64,000 nucleotides of DNA from RHKX01 sp046330285 (GTDB lineage Bacteria > Actinomycetota > Thermoleophilia > Solirubrobacterales > 70-9): contig JAXLSX010000003.1 in NCBI GenBank assembly GCA_046330285.1, forward strand, positions 124,001-188,000, in the 5' to 3' direction. A program made the translations under genes and the position numbers. Shown in pieces: positions 16,807 to 24,908 of the stretch. The notes under the pieces are model-generated. The model saw nothing but the letters and a program-made list of their open reading frames with translations. It was not told the DNA's origin and did not search any database. How positions within the stretch are numbered: position 1 is the first letter of the stretch; each line of letters opens with the position of its first letter.

Positions 16807-17292
16807 TCAGTCGCCGCCGAAGAGTGAGGTCGCGGCCTCGAGGCGCGCGGCCTCGAGCGCTTCGAGCTGCGCCTCGGCGCGGCCGATCAGCCTCGCGATC
16901 TCCGCCGGGTCGATCGGCTCGTAGCGGTCGGCGACCCGCTCCAGGGCGCGCCACAGGCAACGCTTGCCCGCGACTCCGAGGAGCAGCGTCTCGATCGCCA
17001 TGAAGTTGCCATGCTCGGCGTCGCCGGAGCCGGCGCCGCTGAACTTGATCCGGCTCCATTTCTCGGCGGCCCACCCCCCGGCCTGCTTGACCGGGTTGCG
17101 GCTCACGTCGAGCGCGTCGGCGAGTGCTTCGAGGTCGCGGCGGTCGGCTTCGATGTCGGCCGCGACCCCCGTCATCAGCTCGCCCAGTGCGCTGCCTTCG
17201 TTGCGATCGCGGATCTGCGCCGCGAGTTCGGTGCCGAGGGTTGCACCGCTGAGGTGGTCGTTCAGGTAGGTGTCGATCGGCGAGTTGCTCAT
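16807..17292 (-). CDS. Helical hypothetical protein, possibly ferritin/hemerythrin-like
   Basis: A 161-residue protein predicted to be almost all helical, with an N-terminal DTYLNDHLSGATLGTELAAQ, then four likely helices ending in PAEIARLIGRAEAQLEALEA. Short proteins of this type are common in Actinobacteria and are sometimes called DUF892- or ferritin-like, but I see no clear set of E-x2-H metal ligands, so an iron role is not supported. It lies 78 bases upstream of the dehydrogenase gene on the same strand and about 75 bases from the divergent epimerase gene. Confidence 0.65.
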   Translation of the reverse strand: MSNSPIDTYLNDHLSGATLGTELAAQIRDRNEGSALGELMTGVAADIEADRRDLEALADALDVSRNPVKQAGGWAAEKWSRIKFSGAGSGDAEHGNFMAIETLLLGVAGKRCLWRALERVADRYEPIDPAEIARLIGRAEAQLEALEAARLEAATSLFGGD

Positions 17293-17368
17293 ACCGCTGG
17301 CCTACCCGCGGGGGATCTGCCTAAGCCGCGCCGGTTTCGGCGCGGGCGGCCCGGGCACGACCGCGACG

Positions 17369-18421
17369 ATGCGAATCGTCGTCACCGGAGCCACGGGAAA
17401 CGTCGGGACCAGCGTGCTCGATTCGCTCGCCGGGGACGAACGCGTCACTGAGATCGTCGGGATCGCGCGCCGCCTCCCGGCGGGCCCGGCGCCGGCGAAG
17501 ACGACCTGGGTCCGTGCCGACGTGACCAGCGACGACCTTCGCCCCCACTTCCTCGGCGCCGATGTCGTGATCCACCTGGCGTGGGCCATCCAGCCCTCGC
17601 GGGACCGCGAGCGGACGCGGCGGGTCAACGTCGAGGGCTCGCGGCGCGTCTTCGCGGCCACCGCCGAAGCCGGGGTGCCCGCGCTGGTCCATGCCTCCTC
17701 GGTCGGCGCCTACAGCCCCGCCGGCGCCGAGGACGCGCCCGTTGACGAGTCGTGGCCGACCGGCGGCATCTCCTCCAGCTTCTACTCCGTCGACAAGTCC
17801 GAGTGCGAGCGGCTGCTCGACGAGACCGAGGCCGCGCATCCCGAGCTTCGCGTCGTGCGCCTGCGCCCGGCGCTGATCTTCAAACGCGAGGCGGGCAGCG
17901 AGATCCGACGGCTGTTCGCCGGGCCGCTGCTGCCGAAGCGCATCGTCAAGCCGGGCATGCTTCCGGTCCTGCCGTGGATCCGCGGGCTCCGCGTCCAGAC
18001 GGTTCACTCCGACGACGTCGGCGACGCCTACCGGCTCGCGGCTCTTGGCGAGGCTCGTGGCGCCTTCAACATCGCCGCGACCCCGATCCTCGACGGCCCC
18101 ACGGTCGCGAGACTCGCCGGGGCGCGACTGCTCGAGCTCCCCTACCCGCTCGTCAGGATCGCCGCCGACGCGAGCTGGCTGCTGCGGCTGCAACCGACGC
18201 CGGCGGGCTGGGTCGACATGGGGACTTCCGTGCCGATGCTCGCCAGCGGGAAAGCCCGCGACGAGCTCGGATGGGAGCCGCGCCACGACGCCCGGGAGAC
18301 GTTCGTCGAGCTCCTCGAGGGGATCGCCGAAGGAGCCGGCGAACGGACGCCGCCGCTCACATCCGACGACCCGCTGCTGGGTCGGATCGAGGAGCTCGTG
18401 CGCGGCACGCCGCGGCCCTGA
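17369..18421 (+). CDS. NAD-dependent epimerase/dehydratase (extended SDR)
   Basis: A 350-residue extended short-chain dehydrogenase. The Rossmann motif is VVTGATGNVG near the start, followed by ADVTSDDL, VIHLAWAIQPS, HASSVGAYSPA with the catalytic Ser, and FYSVDKSECERLL as the Y-x3-K pair. The C-terminal half (LPWIRGLRVQTVHSDDVGDAYRLAAL) is the usual substrate domain. Relatives act on nucleotide sugars, but many actinobacterial members of this subgroup have unknown substrates. ATG 17369 is selected because the family begins at this strand; the upstream open frame is not homologous. Confidence 0.87.
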   Translation: MRIVVTGATGNVGTSVLDSLAGDERVTEIVGIARRLPAGPAPAKTTWVRADVTSDDLRPHFLGADVVIHLAWAIQPSRDRERTRRVNVEGSRRVFAATAEAGVPALVHASSVGAYSPAGAEDAPVDESWPTGGISSSFYSVDKSECERLLDETEAAHPELRVVRLRPALIFKREAGSEIRRLFAGPLLPKRIVKPGMLPVLPWIRGLRVQTVHSDDVGDAYRLAALGEARGAFNIAATPILDGPTVARLAGARLLELPYPLVRIAADASWLLRLQPTPAGWVDMGTSVPMLASGKARDELGWEPRHDARETFVELLEGIAEGAGERTPPLTSDDPLLGRIEELVRGTPRP

Positions 18422-18450
18422 CGACGGGCCGCGGCGTTTCCGCGACCGCG

Positions 18451-18945
18451 TCAGCCCTTGCGGGCGGCCTTGACCTTGGACGCTTCGGCGTCGAGCTTCT
18501 CGGCCCGCTTCTCGGCCTCGAGGGCCTCCTGGGCCTTCTCGTTCGCTTTGAGCTTCGCCTCGACGGCGTCGGCGCGATCCTTCTCCGCCTTCTCTGCGGC
18601 CTTCGCCTTGCGCTGCTCGGTGTCGCGCTTGGCGGTCTTCTTCCGGGTCGCGGCCGTCTTCCGGGCGCGCTGCTTGCTCTGGTGCCGGTCCCGCTGCGCC
18701 TCCTCGCGGGCCTTCTCGGCCTGCTCGTCGGCGCGCTTGCGGCGCGGCTCTGCCGCCTCGCGACGTCGGTCGGCGGCGGTCTCCGCCTGTTCGGCGCGCT
18801 CGTCGGCGGCCACGTGCAGCGCCTCGGCGCGGCCGTTACCGCCGGCGACCTTCGTCGCGACGTCGATCGGCAACCGGGCGATCCTCACACCGGCGCTGAC
18901 GCCGGCGCCGATCGCCGCCTTCGGGATGTCGGTGATCAGACCCAT
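18451..18945 (-). CDS. Charged alanine-rich coiled-coil protein
   Basis: A 164-residue protein. A short N-terminal amphipathic or membrane-touching part (MGLITDIPKAAIGAGVSAGV) is followed by about 120 residues made mostly of Ala, Lys, Glu and Arg. That region is predicted as one long coiled coil (ADERAEQAETAADRRREAAE; EKRAEKLDAEASKVKAA). It starts within the stop codon of the upstream gene (ATGA at 18943-18947), so the two are coupled. Function unknown; it may be an envelope or nucleoid-associated structural protein. Confidence 0.65.
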   Translation of the reverse strand: MGLITDIPKAAIGAGVSAGVRIARLPIDVATKVAGGNGRAEALHVAADERAEQAETAADRRREAAEPRRKRADEQAEKAREEAQRDRHQSKQRARKTAATRKKTAKRDTEQRKAKAAEKAEKDRADAVEAKLKANEKAQEALEAEKRAEKLDAEASKVKAARKG

Positions 18946-19436
18946 CAGTTCTGCTCCTCGATTCGTTCCTCGGCCTCGGCCTCGCGCTCGAGAACCTCGG
19001 CGCGCGCTTCGCCCTCACGGGCCACGGCGTCGGCCTGGCGCTTCTCCTGCTCGGCGACGGCGACCTTGGCCTCACGCTCACGATCGGCCTCGGCGATCTC
19101 CTCGGCGCTCTCGCGCTCAGCCTCGGCCTCTTCGGCCCGGCGCTGCCGATCGGCGCTCTCCTCGCGCTCCTTCTCGGTCTGCTCGGCCTGAAGCTCCGCG
19201 TGCTCGTGGGCGACCTCGGCGTGCTCCTCCTTGAGCTCAGCCTCGCGCCGCGCGAGGTCGGCCTCGGCCGCAGCCTCGGTGGCCGTCGCGGCGGCCTCCG
19301 CCTTCTTCGTCTGCAGACGACCCTCGCGGGCGAGCTGATCGTCGCCCTTGATCTCGCCGAGCGTCTCCTTGACGCGCCCGACGAAGCGCCCGGCGATGCC
19401 GCCGGTCGTCGTTTCCCTGCTCGGACCTTCCCTCAA
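18945..19436 (-). CDS. CsbD-like N-terminus with long acidic coiled coil
   Basis: A 163-residue protein. Residues 12-45 (GGIAGRFVGRVKETLGEIKG, DDQLAREGRLQ) match the CsbD stress-protein motif. The rest is a long Glu/Ala/Arg coiled coil. CsbD-type proteins are general-stress proteins controlled by SigB in Bacillus, which is interesting given the SigB-type module at 3.6-8.2 kb; that link is inference. TTG at 19436 is chosen because GGAGG lies 6 bases upstream. It is the first gene of a coupled two-gene operon with the coiled-coil gene downstream. Confidence 0.72.
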   Translation of the reverse strand: MREGPSRETTTGGIAGRFVGRVKETLGEIKGDDQLAREGRLQTKKAEAAATATEAAAEADLARREAELKEEHAEVAHEHAELQAEQTEKEREESADRQRRAEEAEAERESAEEIAEADREREAKVAVAEQEKRQADAVAREGEARAEVLEREAEAEERIEEQN

Positions 19437-19564
19437 GGTGATCCTCCGTTTCGAAATCCGGCCGGCCGTCGGGCCGGCACCCGCCTTCGGCGGGCTCAGG
19501 TGGATTTCCCGCCCGTACGGCCGATAAACACGGGACCGTCCGGCCTCGATGCGAACATGCGTTC

Positions 19565-21619
19565 GTGCGATGGGACAACCTCAGCAGGGACGCCGACGCC
19601 GCTGCCCGCCTCCCCGGAATCGACGTCGAGCCGGCCACGCGGACCTTCGACGCACCCGAGGCCGTCGGCATCCGATTCCACGAGATCCAGGCCCGCTCCG
19701 CGATCAACGAGGTCGGCCCGATGAGCCACGTCGACTTCCGCTACACGATCAATCCCTACAGAGGATGCACCCATGCCTGCTCCTACTGCCTGGCCGGCGA
19801 AACCCAGATTCTGCGCGCCGACGGCCGAACCATCCCGATCGCGGACCTCCGTGCCGGCGACGAGATCTACGGCACTCGGGTCGAGGGCCGCTACCGGCGC
19901 TACGTGAATACCGAGGTCCTCGACCACTGGGGGACGAGGAAGCCCGCCTTCGCCGTCCGGCTCGAGAACGGCACCGAGCTCGTCGCGAGCGGTGATCACC
20001 GGTTCCTCACCGACCGCGGTTGGAAGTACGTGACGGGGGCTCAGCAGGGTCGCGCCCGGCGTCCTCATCTGACCACCAGCAACAGACTCTTGGGAATCGG
20101 AACGACCCAGGGCCCGGTCGGCTGGACCGAGTCCTATCGGCGCGGGTATCTGTGCGGAATGATCAGAGGGGACGGCTCGATCGGCACCTATCGATATGGG
20201 GCCGGGCTGCGGCGCAAAGAGGTCCACCGCTTCCGTCTCGCTTTAGCCGATGTAGAGGGCCTTGACCGAACCACCGCCTTCCTTCATTCGTCGGGGGTGG
20301 CGACCAAGCGATTCGTCTTCAGCGAGGCCACGCCGACGCATCGGCGCGTCGAGGCGATTCGGTGTTCTTCCCGGCACACCGTCGAGCGGTGCCGCGAGCT
20401 GGCACGGTGGCCGAACGCGCCCGACGACCACTGGATGCGCGGCTACCTCGCGGGCCTGTTCGATGCGGAGGGCTCCTGCTCGCGAGGCGTCCTGCGGATC
20501 ACGAACACCGACGATGGGATTCTCGGGCGAGCCGAAGATGCTCTCCAGCGATTCGGGTTCGGCCACAGGCTCGAGACAAGGCTTACCGAGTCTGGGCAGA
20601 CGCTCTGGTCCCTCCGTTTGATCGGTGGCCTCTCGGAGCGCGTCCGGTTCATGCAGACGGTGGATCCGGCAATCACTCGAAAACGTGATTTCGCCGGGAC
20701 GGCCGTGAAGGCAAGGAATCCTCTTCGAGTCGTCGAGATCGAGCCCCTCGGACGCGAGGTCGAGATGTTCGACATCACGACCGGTACCGGGGACTTCATC
20801 GCCGACGGTGTCATCAGCCACAACTGCTTCGCCCGTCCCACCCACACCTATCTGGACCTGAACGCACGCGAGGACTTCGAGCGCGAGATCGTCGTCAAGG
20901 TGAACCTGCCCGAAGTGCTGCGGGCGGAACTGCGGCGGCCGTCGTGGAAGGGCGAGCTGATCGCGCTCGGGACCAACACCGATCCGTACCAGTGGGTCGA
21001 GGGCAGGTACCGGATCACCCGCAGCGTCTGGGAGGAGCTGCTGGAGGCGCGCAACCCGTGCTCGGTGCTGACGAAGTCGCCTCTGCTCCTCCGCGACCTC
21101 GACCTGTTCCGGGAGCTGAACGAGAGGACGCGGTTCGCCGCGAGCCTGTCGATCCCGACGCTCGACGAGAAGGCGTGGCGGGAGACCGAGCCGGCGACGC
21201 CGAACCCGCGCAAGCGGATCGAGGCGGTCGCGGCCCTGCGCGAAGCGGGAATCCGGACCGGCGTCCTGATAGCGCCGCTGATGCCGGGCATCAACGACTC
21301 ACCGCAGCAGGTGAACGAGATCCTCGAGCTCTGCGGCGAGGCCGGCGCCGACAGCGTCTCCGGGCTCGCGCTGCACCTGCGCGGAGAGGTCCGCGAGATC
21401 TTCATCGACTGGCTGCGGCAGTACCGCCCCGAGCTCGTCCCGCGCTACGAGCAGCTCTACGCCGGCGGCGGCACGATGGAGACGAAGGAACGGCGGCGGC
21501 TCGGAGCGCTCGTCAACCGTGGCGGGCGCGCCCGCCCTCGGCGGCCGGCGGAGAGCTCACCGCCGGTGCGCGGAAAAGCGCCGGAGCGTTCGGCCCCGAC
21601 GCCGCAACAGTTGTTCTAG
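19565..21619 (+). CDS. Rv2578c-family radical SAM protein interrupted by an intein
   Basis: A 684-residue precursor. After removal of the intein (residues 75-420) the mature protein would have 338 residues. The N-terminus (MRWDNLSRDA, SAINEVGPMSHVDFRYTINP) leads into the radical SAM cluster motif C68-T-H-A-C72-S-Y-C. The third cysteine is supplied by residue 421 after splicing (CFARPTHTY). Later parts (GTNTDPYQWVEGRYRITR, VLTKSPLLLRDLDLF) match the SPL/Rv2578c group, whose substrate is not established. GTG 19565 is the start. The gene cannot give an active enzyme unless the intein splices, since an Fe-S ligand is the +1 residue. Confidence 0.9.
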   Translation: MRWDNLSRDADAAARLPGIDVEPATRTFDAPEAVGIRFHEIQARSAINEVGPMSHVDFRYTINPYRGCTHACSYCLAGETQILRADGRTIPIADLRAGDEIYGTRVEGRYRRYVNTEVLDHWGTRKPAFAVRLENGTELVASGDHRFLTDRGWKYVTGAQQGRARRPHLTTSNRLLGIGTTQGPVGWTESYRRGYLCGMIRGDGSIGTYRYGAGLRRKEVHRFRLALADVEGLDRTTAFLHSSGVATKRFVFSEATPTHRRVEAIRCSSRHTVERCRELARWPNAPDDHWMRGYLAGLFDAEGSCSRGVLRITNTDDGILGRAEDALQRFGFGHRLETRLTESGQTLWSLRLIGGLSERVRFMQTVDPAITRKRDFAGTAVKARNPLRVVEIEPLGREVEMFDITTGTGDFIADGVISHNCFARPTHTYLDLNAREDFEREIVVKVNLPEVLRAELRRPSWKGELIALGTNTDPYQWVEGRYRITRSVWEELLEARNPCSVLTKSPLLLRDLDLFRELNERTRFAASLSIPTLDEKAWRETEPATPNPRKRIEAVAALREAGIRTGVLIAPLMPGINDSPQQVNEILELCGEAGADSVSGLALHLRGEVREIFIDWLRQYRPELVPRYEQLYAGGGTMETKERRRLGALVNRGGRARPRRPAESSPPVRGKAPERSAPTPQQLF
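19787..20824 (+). other. Intein with LAGLIDADG homing endonuclease
   Basis: A 346-residue intein, residues 75-420 of the host protein. It starts with Cys in CLAGETQIL (block A), has the block B-like SGDHRFLTDRGW, and ends with block F/G FDITTGTGDFIADGVISHN followed by extein Cys. These are the residues needed for class 1 splicing. Two dodecapeptide motifs of a DOD homing endonuclease are visible, LCGMIRGDGSI and LAGLFDAEGSC, both retaining the acidic residue, so the nuclease may be active. The insert is visibly less G+C-rich than the exteins, consistent with transfer. It sits exactly before the third cysteine of the CxxxCxxC motif. Confidence 0.9.
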
Positions 21620-21628
21620 GCCGCCGCC

Positions 21629-22483
21629 TCAGCCCGAGAAGGGACGTCGCGTCACCGCGCCCCAGACGCGATCGGGCACGACGGGGCGCAGCCGGTAGGC
21701 GACCTTCGCGCCGATGCCGATCGGGAACCTGCTCGGCGGCCGACGGGAGGTCAGGGCCTTCTCGATCTTCCCCGCGACCTTTTCGGCGCTCATGTTGTCG
21801 CCGTCGCGAGTCTTCTCCAATCGATCCTCGAACTGCTCCATCTCATCCGCGTAGAGGTTGCGCTGCGGCGCGGGCAACTCGCTGACCATCGCCCTCGACT
21901 GATCGAGCGCCTTGGCCCAGATCTCCGAGTCGGTGGTCCCGGGCTCGACGATCGCCACCTCCACCCCGGTTCCGCGGAGCTCGGTCCGCAACGCCTCGGC
22001 GGCGGCCTCCAACCCGAACTTCGACGCGTGATACGCGCCGGCAAACGGGAACACGATCTGGCCGCCGATCGAGCTGACGAAGACGATCCGCCCTTTGGCC
22101 GCTCGCAGCATCGGCAGGAACGCCTGTGTGACGGCTATCTGACCGATCAGGTTGACCTCGAGCTCGTGCCGCAGCTGGTCGATCGGGAGGACCTCCATCG
22201 GGCCGGTCACCGGCTGGCCGGCGTTGTTGACGAGGCCGGTGAGCCCGTCGCCGTCGGTCACCTCCTTGGCCCGCACGACGGCGGCCTCGATCGTCGCCTG
22301 CTTCGTGACGTCGAGGATCACCGGCTCGATCTCGCCCCCGGAGCCGTTCACCTCCGCGATTAGAGAGGTGCCGGCGGCGGCGTCGCGGACTCCGGCGAGG
22401 ACGCGATGGCCGTCGGCAGCGAGCCGCAGCGCGGTTGCCCTGCCGATTCCCGACGAGGTTCCAGTGACGAGGACGGTTTCCAT
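21629..22483 (-). CDS. Short-chain dehydrogenase/reductase (classical SDR)
   Basis: A 284-residue SDR with TGTSSGIGRATALRLA (cofactor glycine motif), NNAG, the catalytic Ser in VFVSSIGGQ and the Y-x3-K in GAYHASKFGLEAAAEALR. The acidic cofactor residue is replaced by Arg in LAGVRDAA, which may favour NADP(H). The C-terminal region is longer than a minimal SDR. Substrate unknown. ATG 22483 has GGAAGGTG upstream. It converges on the radical SAM gene with only ten bases between stops. Confidence 0.88.
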   Translation of the reverse strand: METVLVTGTSSGIGRATALRLAADGHRVLAGVRDAAAGTSLIAEVNGSGGEIEPVILDVTKQATIEAAVVRAKEVTDGDGLTGLVNNAGQPVTGPMEVLPIDQLRHELEVNLIGQIAVTQAFLPMLRAAKGRIVFVSSIGGQIVFPFAGAYHASKFGLEAAAEALRTELRGTGVEVAIVEPGTTDSEIWAKALDQSRAMVSELPAPQRNLYADEMEQFEDRLEKTRDGDNMSAEKVAGKIEKALTSRRPPSRFPIGIGAKVAYRLRPVVPDRVWGAVTRRPFSG

Positions 22484-22554
22484 GCCGGCTCACCTTCCAG
22501 TTGGGTGCCTACGGTGCCCGGCGTACCCGCGCCCCGGCGAGGTAACCGGGCGAC

Positions 22555-24063
22555 TCAGACGCGTGCGGGCGGCAGGGCGGCGGCCTTGGCATCGCCGTCG
22601 ACCTCGATCCCGAGATCGCGGCCGAACAGGAGCTGGCTGGCCGGGACGTGCAGCGGCCGGTGCGAGTCGAGTCCGGCGATGACGAGCGTCTCGATCACGA
22701 TCATCACGTTGACCAGCCGCGAGCGGCGCTTCAGGTAGTAGAGGTCGTGGGAGAGCTTCCAGGCCGTGCCGAGGGTCGAGCCGGCGTAGCCGCAGCGGAC
22801 CTGCGCCCAGCCGGTAACCCCGGGCTTGATCAGATGGCGGCGGCGGTAGTTGGGGAGCACGCGCTCGAGGTCGGCGACGATCTCCGGCCGCTCCGGTCGC
22901 GGGCCGACGAAGGTCATGTCGCCGCGGAGGACGTTCACGAGCTGCGGCAGCTCGTCGAGATGGAGGCGGCGCAGGACGCGTCCGACCGAGGTCACGCGCG
23001 GATCCCTCGCGGTCGACCACTGGGCTCCGTCGCGCTCGGAGTCGGTCGACATCGTCCGGAACTTGAGGAGCTCGAACTCGCGGCCGTCCTCCCCGACCCG
23101 GGTCTGGCGATAGAAGACCGGCCCGCGGTCGGTGAGCTTGATCGCGATCGCCGACAGCAGCATGAACGGGCTCAGGAGGACCAGGAGCGGAACGGCCTCG
23201 GCGATCTCGAGAATCCGGTCGGTGACCGGTCGCGTGGTGTTGAACTGCGGGTGCATCAGGTAGAGGAACCACTGCGAGTCGATCGCACCGAGCGGGACGT
23301 GGCCGAACAGCCCCTCGTAGAGCTGGTCGGCGCCGATCGTCCGGACGGGCAGGTCGAGCAGCGATTCGAGCTGGGCCCCCGGCGGCCGAACCGCGTCCTC
23401 GCCGAGCGATCCGGACACGCGGACGACGAGATCGATGCGCTCGGTGACGACGACGTCACGGAGCCGTGCGGCGCCGGATTCGTCGATCCACCCGACGACC
23501 TCGACCGAATCGATCCCGGTCTCCGCGACCTCGCCCGCGAGCGCAACCGCGAACTCGGGGGCACCGAGGGTGGCGATCCGCACCGGCCGCATCCGCAACC
23601 ATGGCGGGTAGAGGATCTCGACGGCGAGCGCCACCGCCCCCGAGACGGCGCCCGCGACGAGCGCGTCGATCGCGCTGATCGAGAACGACTGCGGCCCGAT
23701 CAGATCGGCGAGGACGAAGATCCCGCAGCCGAACGCCGGCGGCATCAGCGCCAGCAGGATCCGCGTGGCGGGCATCAGATGAAGCGGCATCGGGAACCGC
23801 CGCAGCGGTACCGCGATCAGCCCGACGATCGCACCGAGCACGAGGGCCGTGGCCGGACCGTCGGCGAACAGGCCGGCGACGGCGGCGGCGAAGGCCGGCA
23901 GCAGCTCGCGGGCCCGGGCGAAGGCCGCCCGCCGCTCGAGCGGTTCGGGGACGCGGTCCTCGCTCAGCCCGAGCGGTCTCGGCTCGGCGTCGCGCTCGGC
24001 CTCCGCAGACGGAGCCGTGATCCGCAGGCGCTCGCTGCGATCGATCTCCGCGCCGGCGCCCAT
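22555..24063 (-). CDS. Polyprenyl-phosphate glycosyl-1-phosphate transferase
   Basis: A 502-residue membrane enzyme that starts exopolysaccharide or glycan assembly by moving a sugar-1-phosphate from a nucleotide sugar to undecaprenyl phosphate. The N-terminal half holds several membrane helices and a CoA-binding-like region. The C-terminal catalytic domain is of PF02397 type: a helix (LLVLLSPFMLLSAIAIKLTD), then RGPVFYRQTRVG, LLKFRTM, LRRLHLDELPQLVNVL and GPRPERPE, and KPGVTGWAQV. All signature residues are present. ATG 24063 is preferred; the open frame to 24195 would overlap the divergent Ku gene. No other capsule genes adjoin it. Confidence 0.88.
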   Translation of the reverse strand: MGAGAEIDRSERLRITAPSAEAERDAEPRPLGLSEDRVPEPLERRAAFARARELLPAFAAAVAGLFADGPATALVLGAIVGLIAVPLRRFPMPLHLMPATRILLALMPPAFGCGIFVLADLIGPQSFSISAIDALVAGAVSGAVALAVEILYPPWLRMRPVRIATLGAPEFAVALAGEVAETGIDSVEVVGWIDESGAARLRDVVVTERIDLVVRVSGSLGEDAVRPPGAQLESLLDLPVRTIGADQLYEGLFGHVPLGAIDSQWFLYLMHPQFNTTRPVTDRILEIAEAVPLLVLLSPFMLLSAIAIKLTDRGPVFYRQTRVGEDGREFELLKFRTMSTDSERDGAQWSTARDPRVTSVGRVLRRLHLDELPQLVNVLRGDMTFVGPRPERPEIVADLERVLPNYRRRHLIKPGVTGWAQVRCGYAGSTLGTAWKLSHDLYYLKRRSRLVNVMIVIETLVIAGLDSHRPLHVPASQLLFGRDLGIEVDGDAKAAALPPARV

Positions 24064-24136
24064 CACCGCCTGCAGCCTCGCACAGCGGTGGATCGAGCGC
24101 CGATTCGCCGCGAGACGCACGGGTAGGCCCCAGACG

Positions 24137-24907
24137 ATGGCGCGCTCGATCTGGAACGGGACGATCACCTTCGGGCTCGCGGCCGTGCCGATCAAGCTCT
24201 ACTCGGCGACGGAGTCGAAGTCGATTCACTTCCACGAGGTCCATCTCCGCGACGGCGCACGGATCGAGCACCGCCGGATCTGCCCCAAGCACGATCGCGC
24301 CATCGACGCCGACGAGACCGTCAAGGGTTACGAGGTCTCGTCCGGCAAGTACGTCGTCCTCGAGCCGGACGAGATCAAGGCGGCCGCGGGCGATCGCGGC
24401 AAGGTCATCCACCTCGAGGAGTTCGTCGACGCGGCGCTGATCGATCCCGTCTTCTACGAGAAGACCTACTTCGCCGGACCCCGAGATGACTCGGAGCCCT
24501 ACAAGGTCCTGTTCGAGGCCCTGCGCCGGAGCAGCCGAGCGGGGATCGGTCGCTTCAGCTTCCACGATCGCGAGTACCTGGTGGCTGCGCGCGCCCTCGA
24601 CGACGCCATCGGCCTGCACACCCTGCGCTTCCACGACGAGGTCGTGGAAGCGGACGATCTCGGACTTCCGAGCGGCGGCAAGAAGCCCTCGAAACGCGAG
24701 GTCGAGATGGCGGACAAGCTCGTCTCGATGCTCGAGGAGGACTTCGACCCGCACGTCTACGAGGACAGCTATCGGGAATCGGTGCTCGACGTGATCAAGC
24801 GCAAGGCCGCGGGCAAGGAGATCGACCCGATGTCCGACGAGGAACCCGAGCACGGCGACGACCTGGCGGCGGCGCTCGAGGCGAGCCTCGGGTCGGGAAA
24901 GAACTGA
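24137..24907 (+). CDS. ku: Ku protein (first copy), non-homologous end joining
   Basis: A 256-residue bacterial Ku homodimer subunit that rings DNA ends and recruits LigD. The start is typical (MARSIWNGTITFGLAAVPIK), followed by HFHEVHLRDGARIEHRRICP, GYEVSSGKYVVLEPDEI, the bridge region FYEKTYFAGP, and RFHDEVVEADDL. It ends soon after the core, with a short acidic tail and no lysine-rich extension. ATG 24137 is the only start that leaves the family N-terminus intact. It is one base from the second Ku gene. Two unequal Ku subunits suggest a heterodimer, as known in some other bacteria with paired Ku genes. Confidence 0.94.
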   Translation: MARSIWNGTITFGLAAVPIKLYSATESKSIHFHEVHLRDGARIEHRRICPKHDRAIDADETVKGYEVSSGKYVVLEPDEIKAAAGDRGKVIHLEEFVDAALIDPVFYEKTYFAGPRDDSEPYKVLFEALRRSSRAGIGRFSFHDREYLVAARALDDAIGLHTLRFHDEVVEADDLGLPSGGKKPSKREVEMADKLVSMLEEDFDPHVYEDSYRESVLDVIKRKAAGKEIDPMSDEEPEHGDDLAAALEASLGSGKN

Positions 24908-24908
24908 G

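Noticed and set aside
19480..19494. CCCGCC-TTC-GGCGGG hairpin between the CsbD-like and radical SAM genes
   Set aside because: It lies between divergent starts, where no transcript is expected to end, and short GC hairpins of this size are frequent at this base composition.
23849..24136. N-terminal extension of the first Ku protein
   Set aside because: The open frame continues upstream but overlaps the divergent glycosylphosphotransferase gene, and Ku proteins begin at the MARSIW motif.
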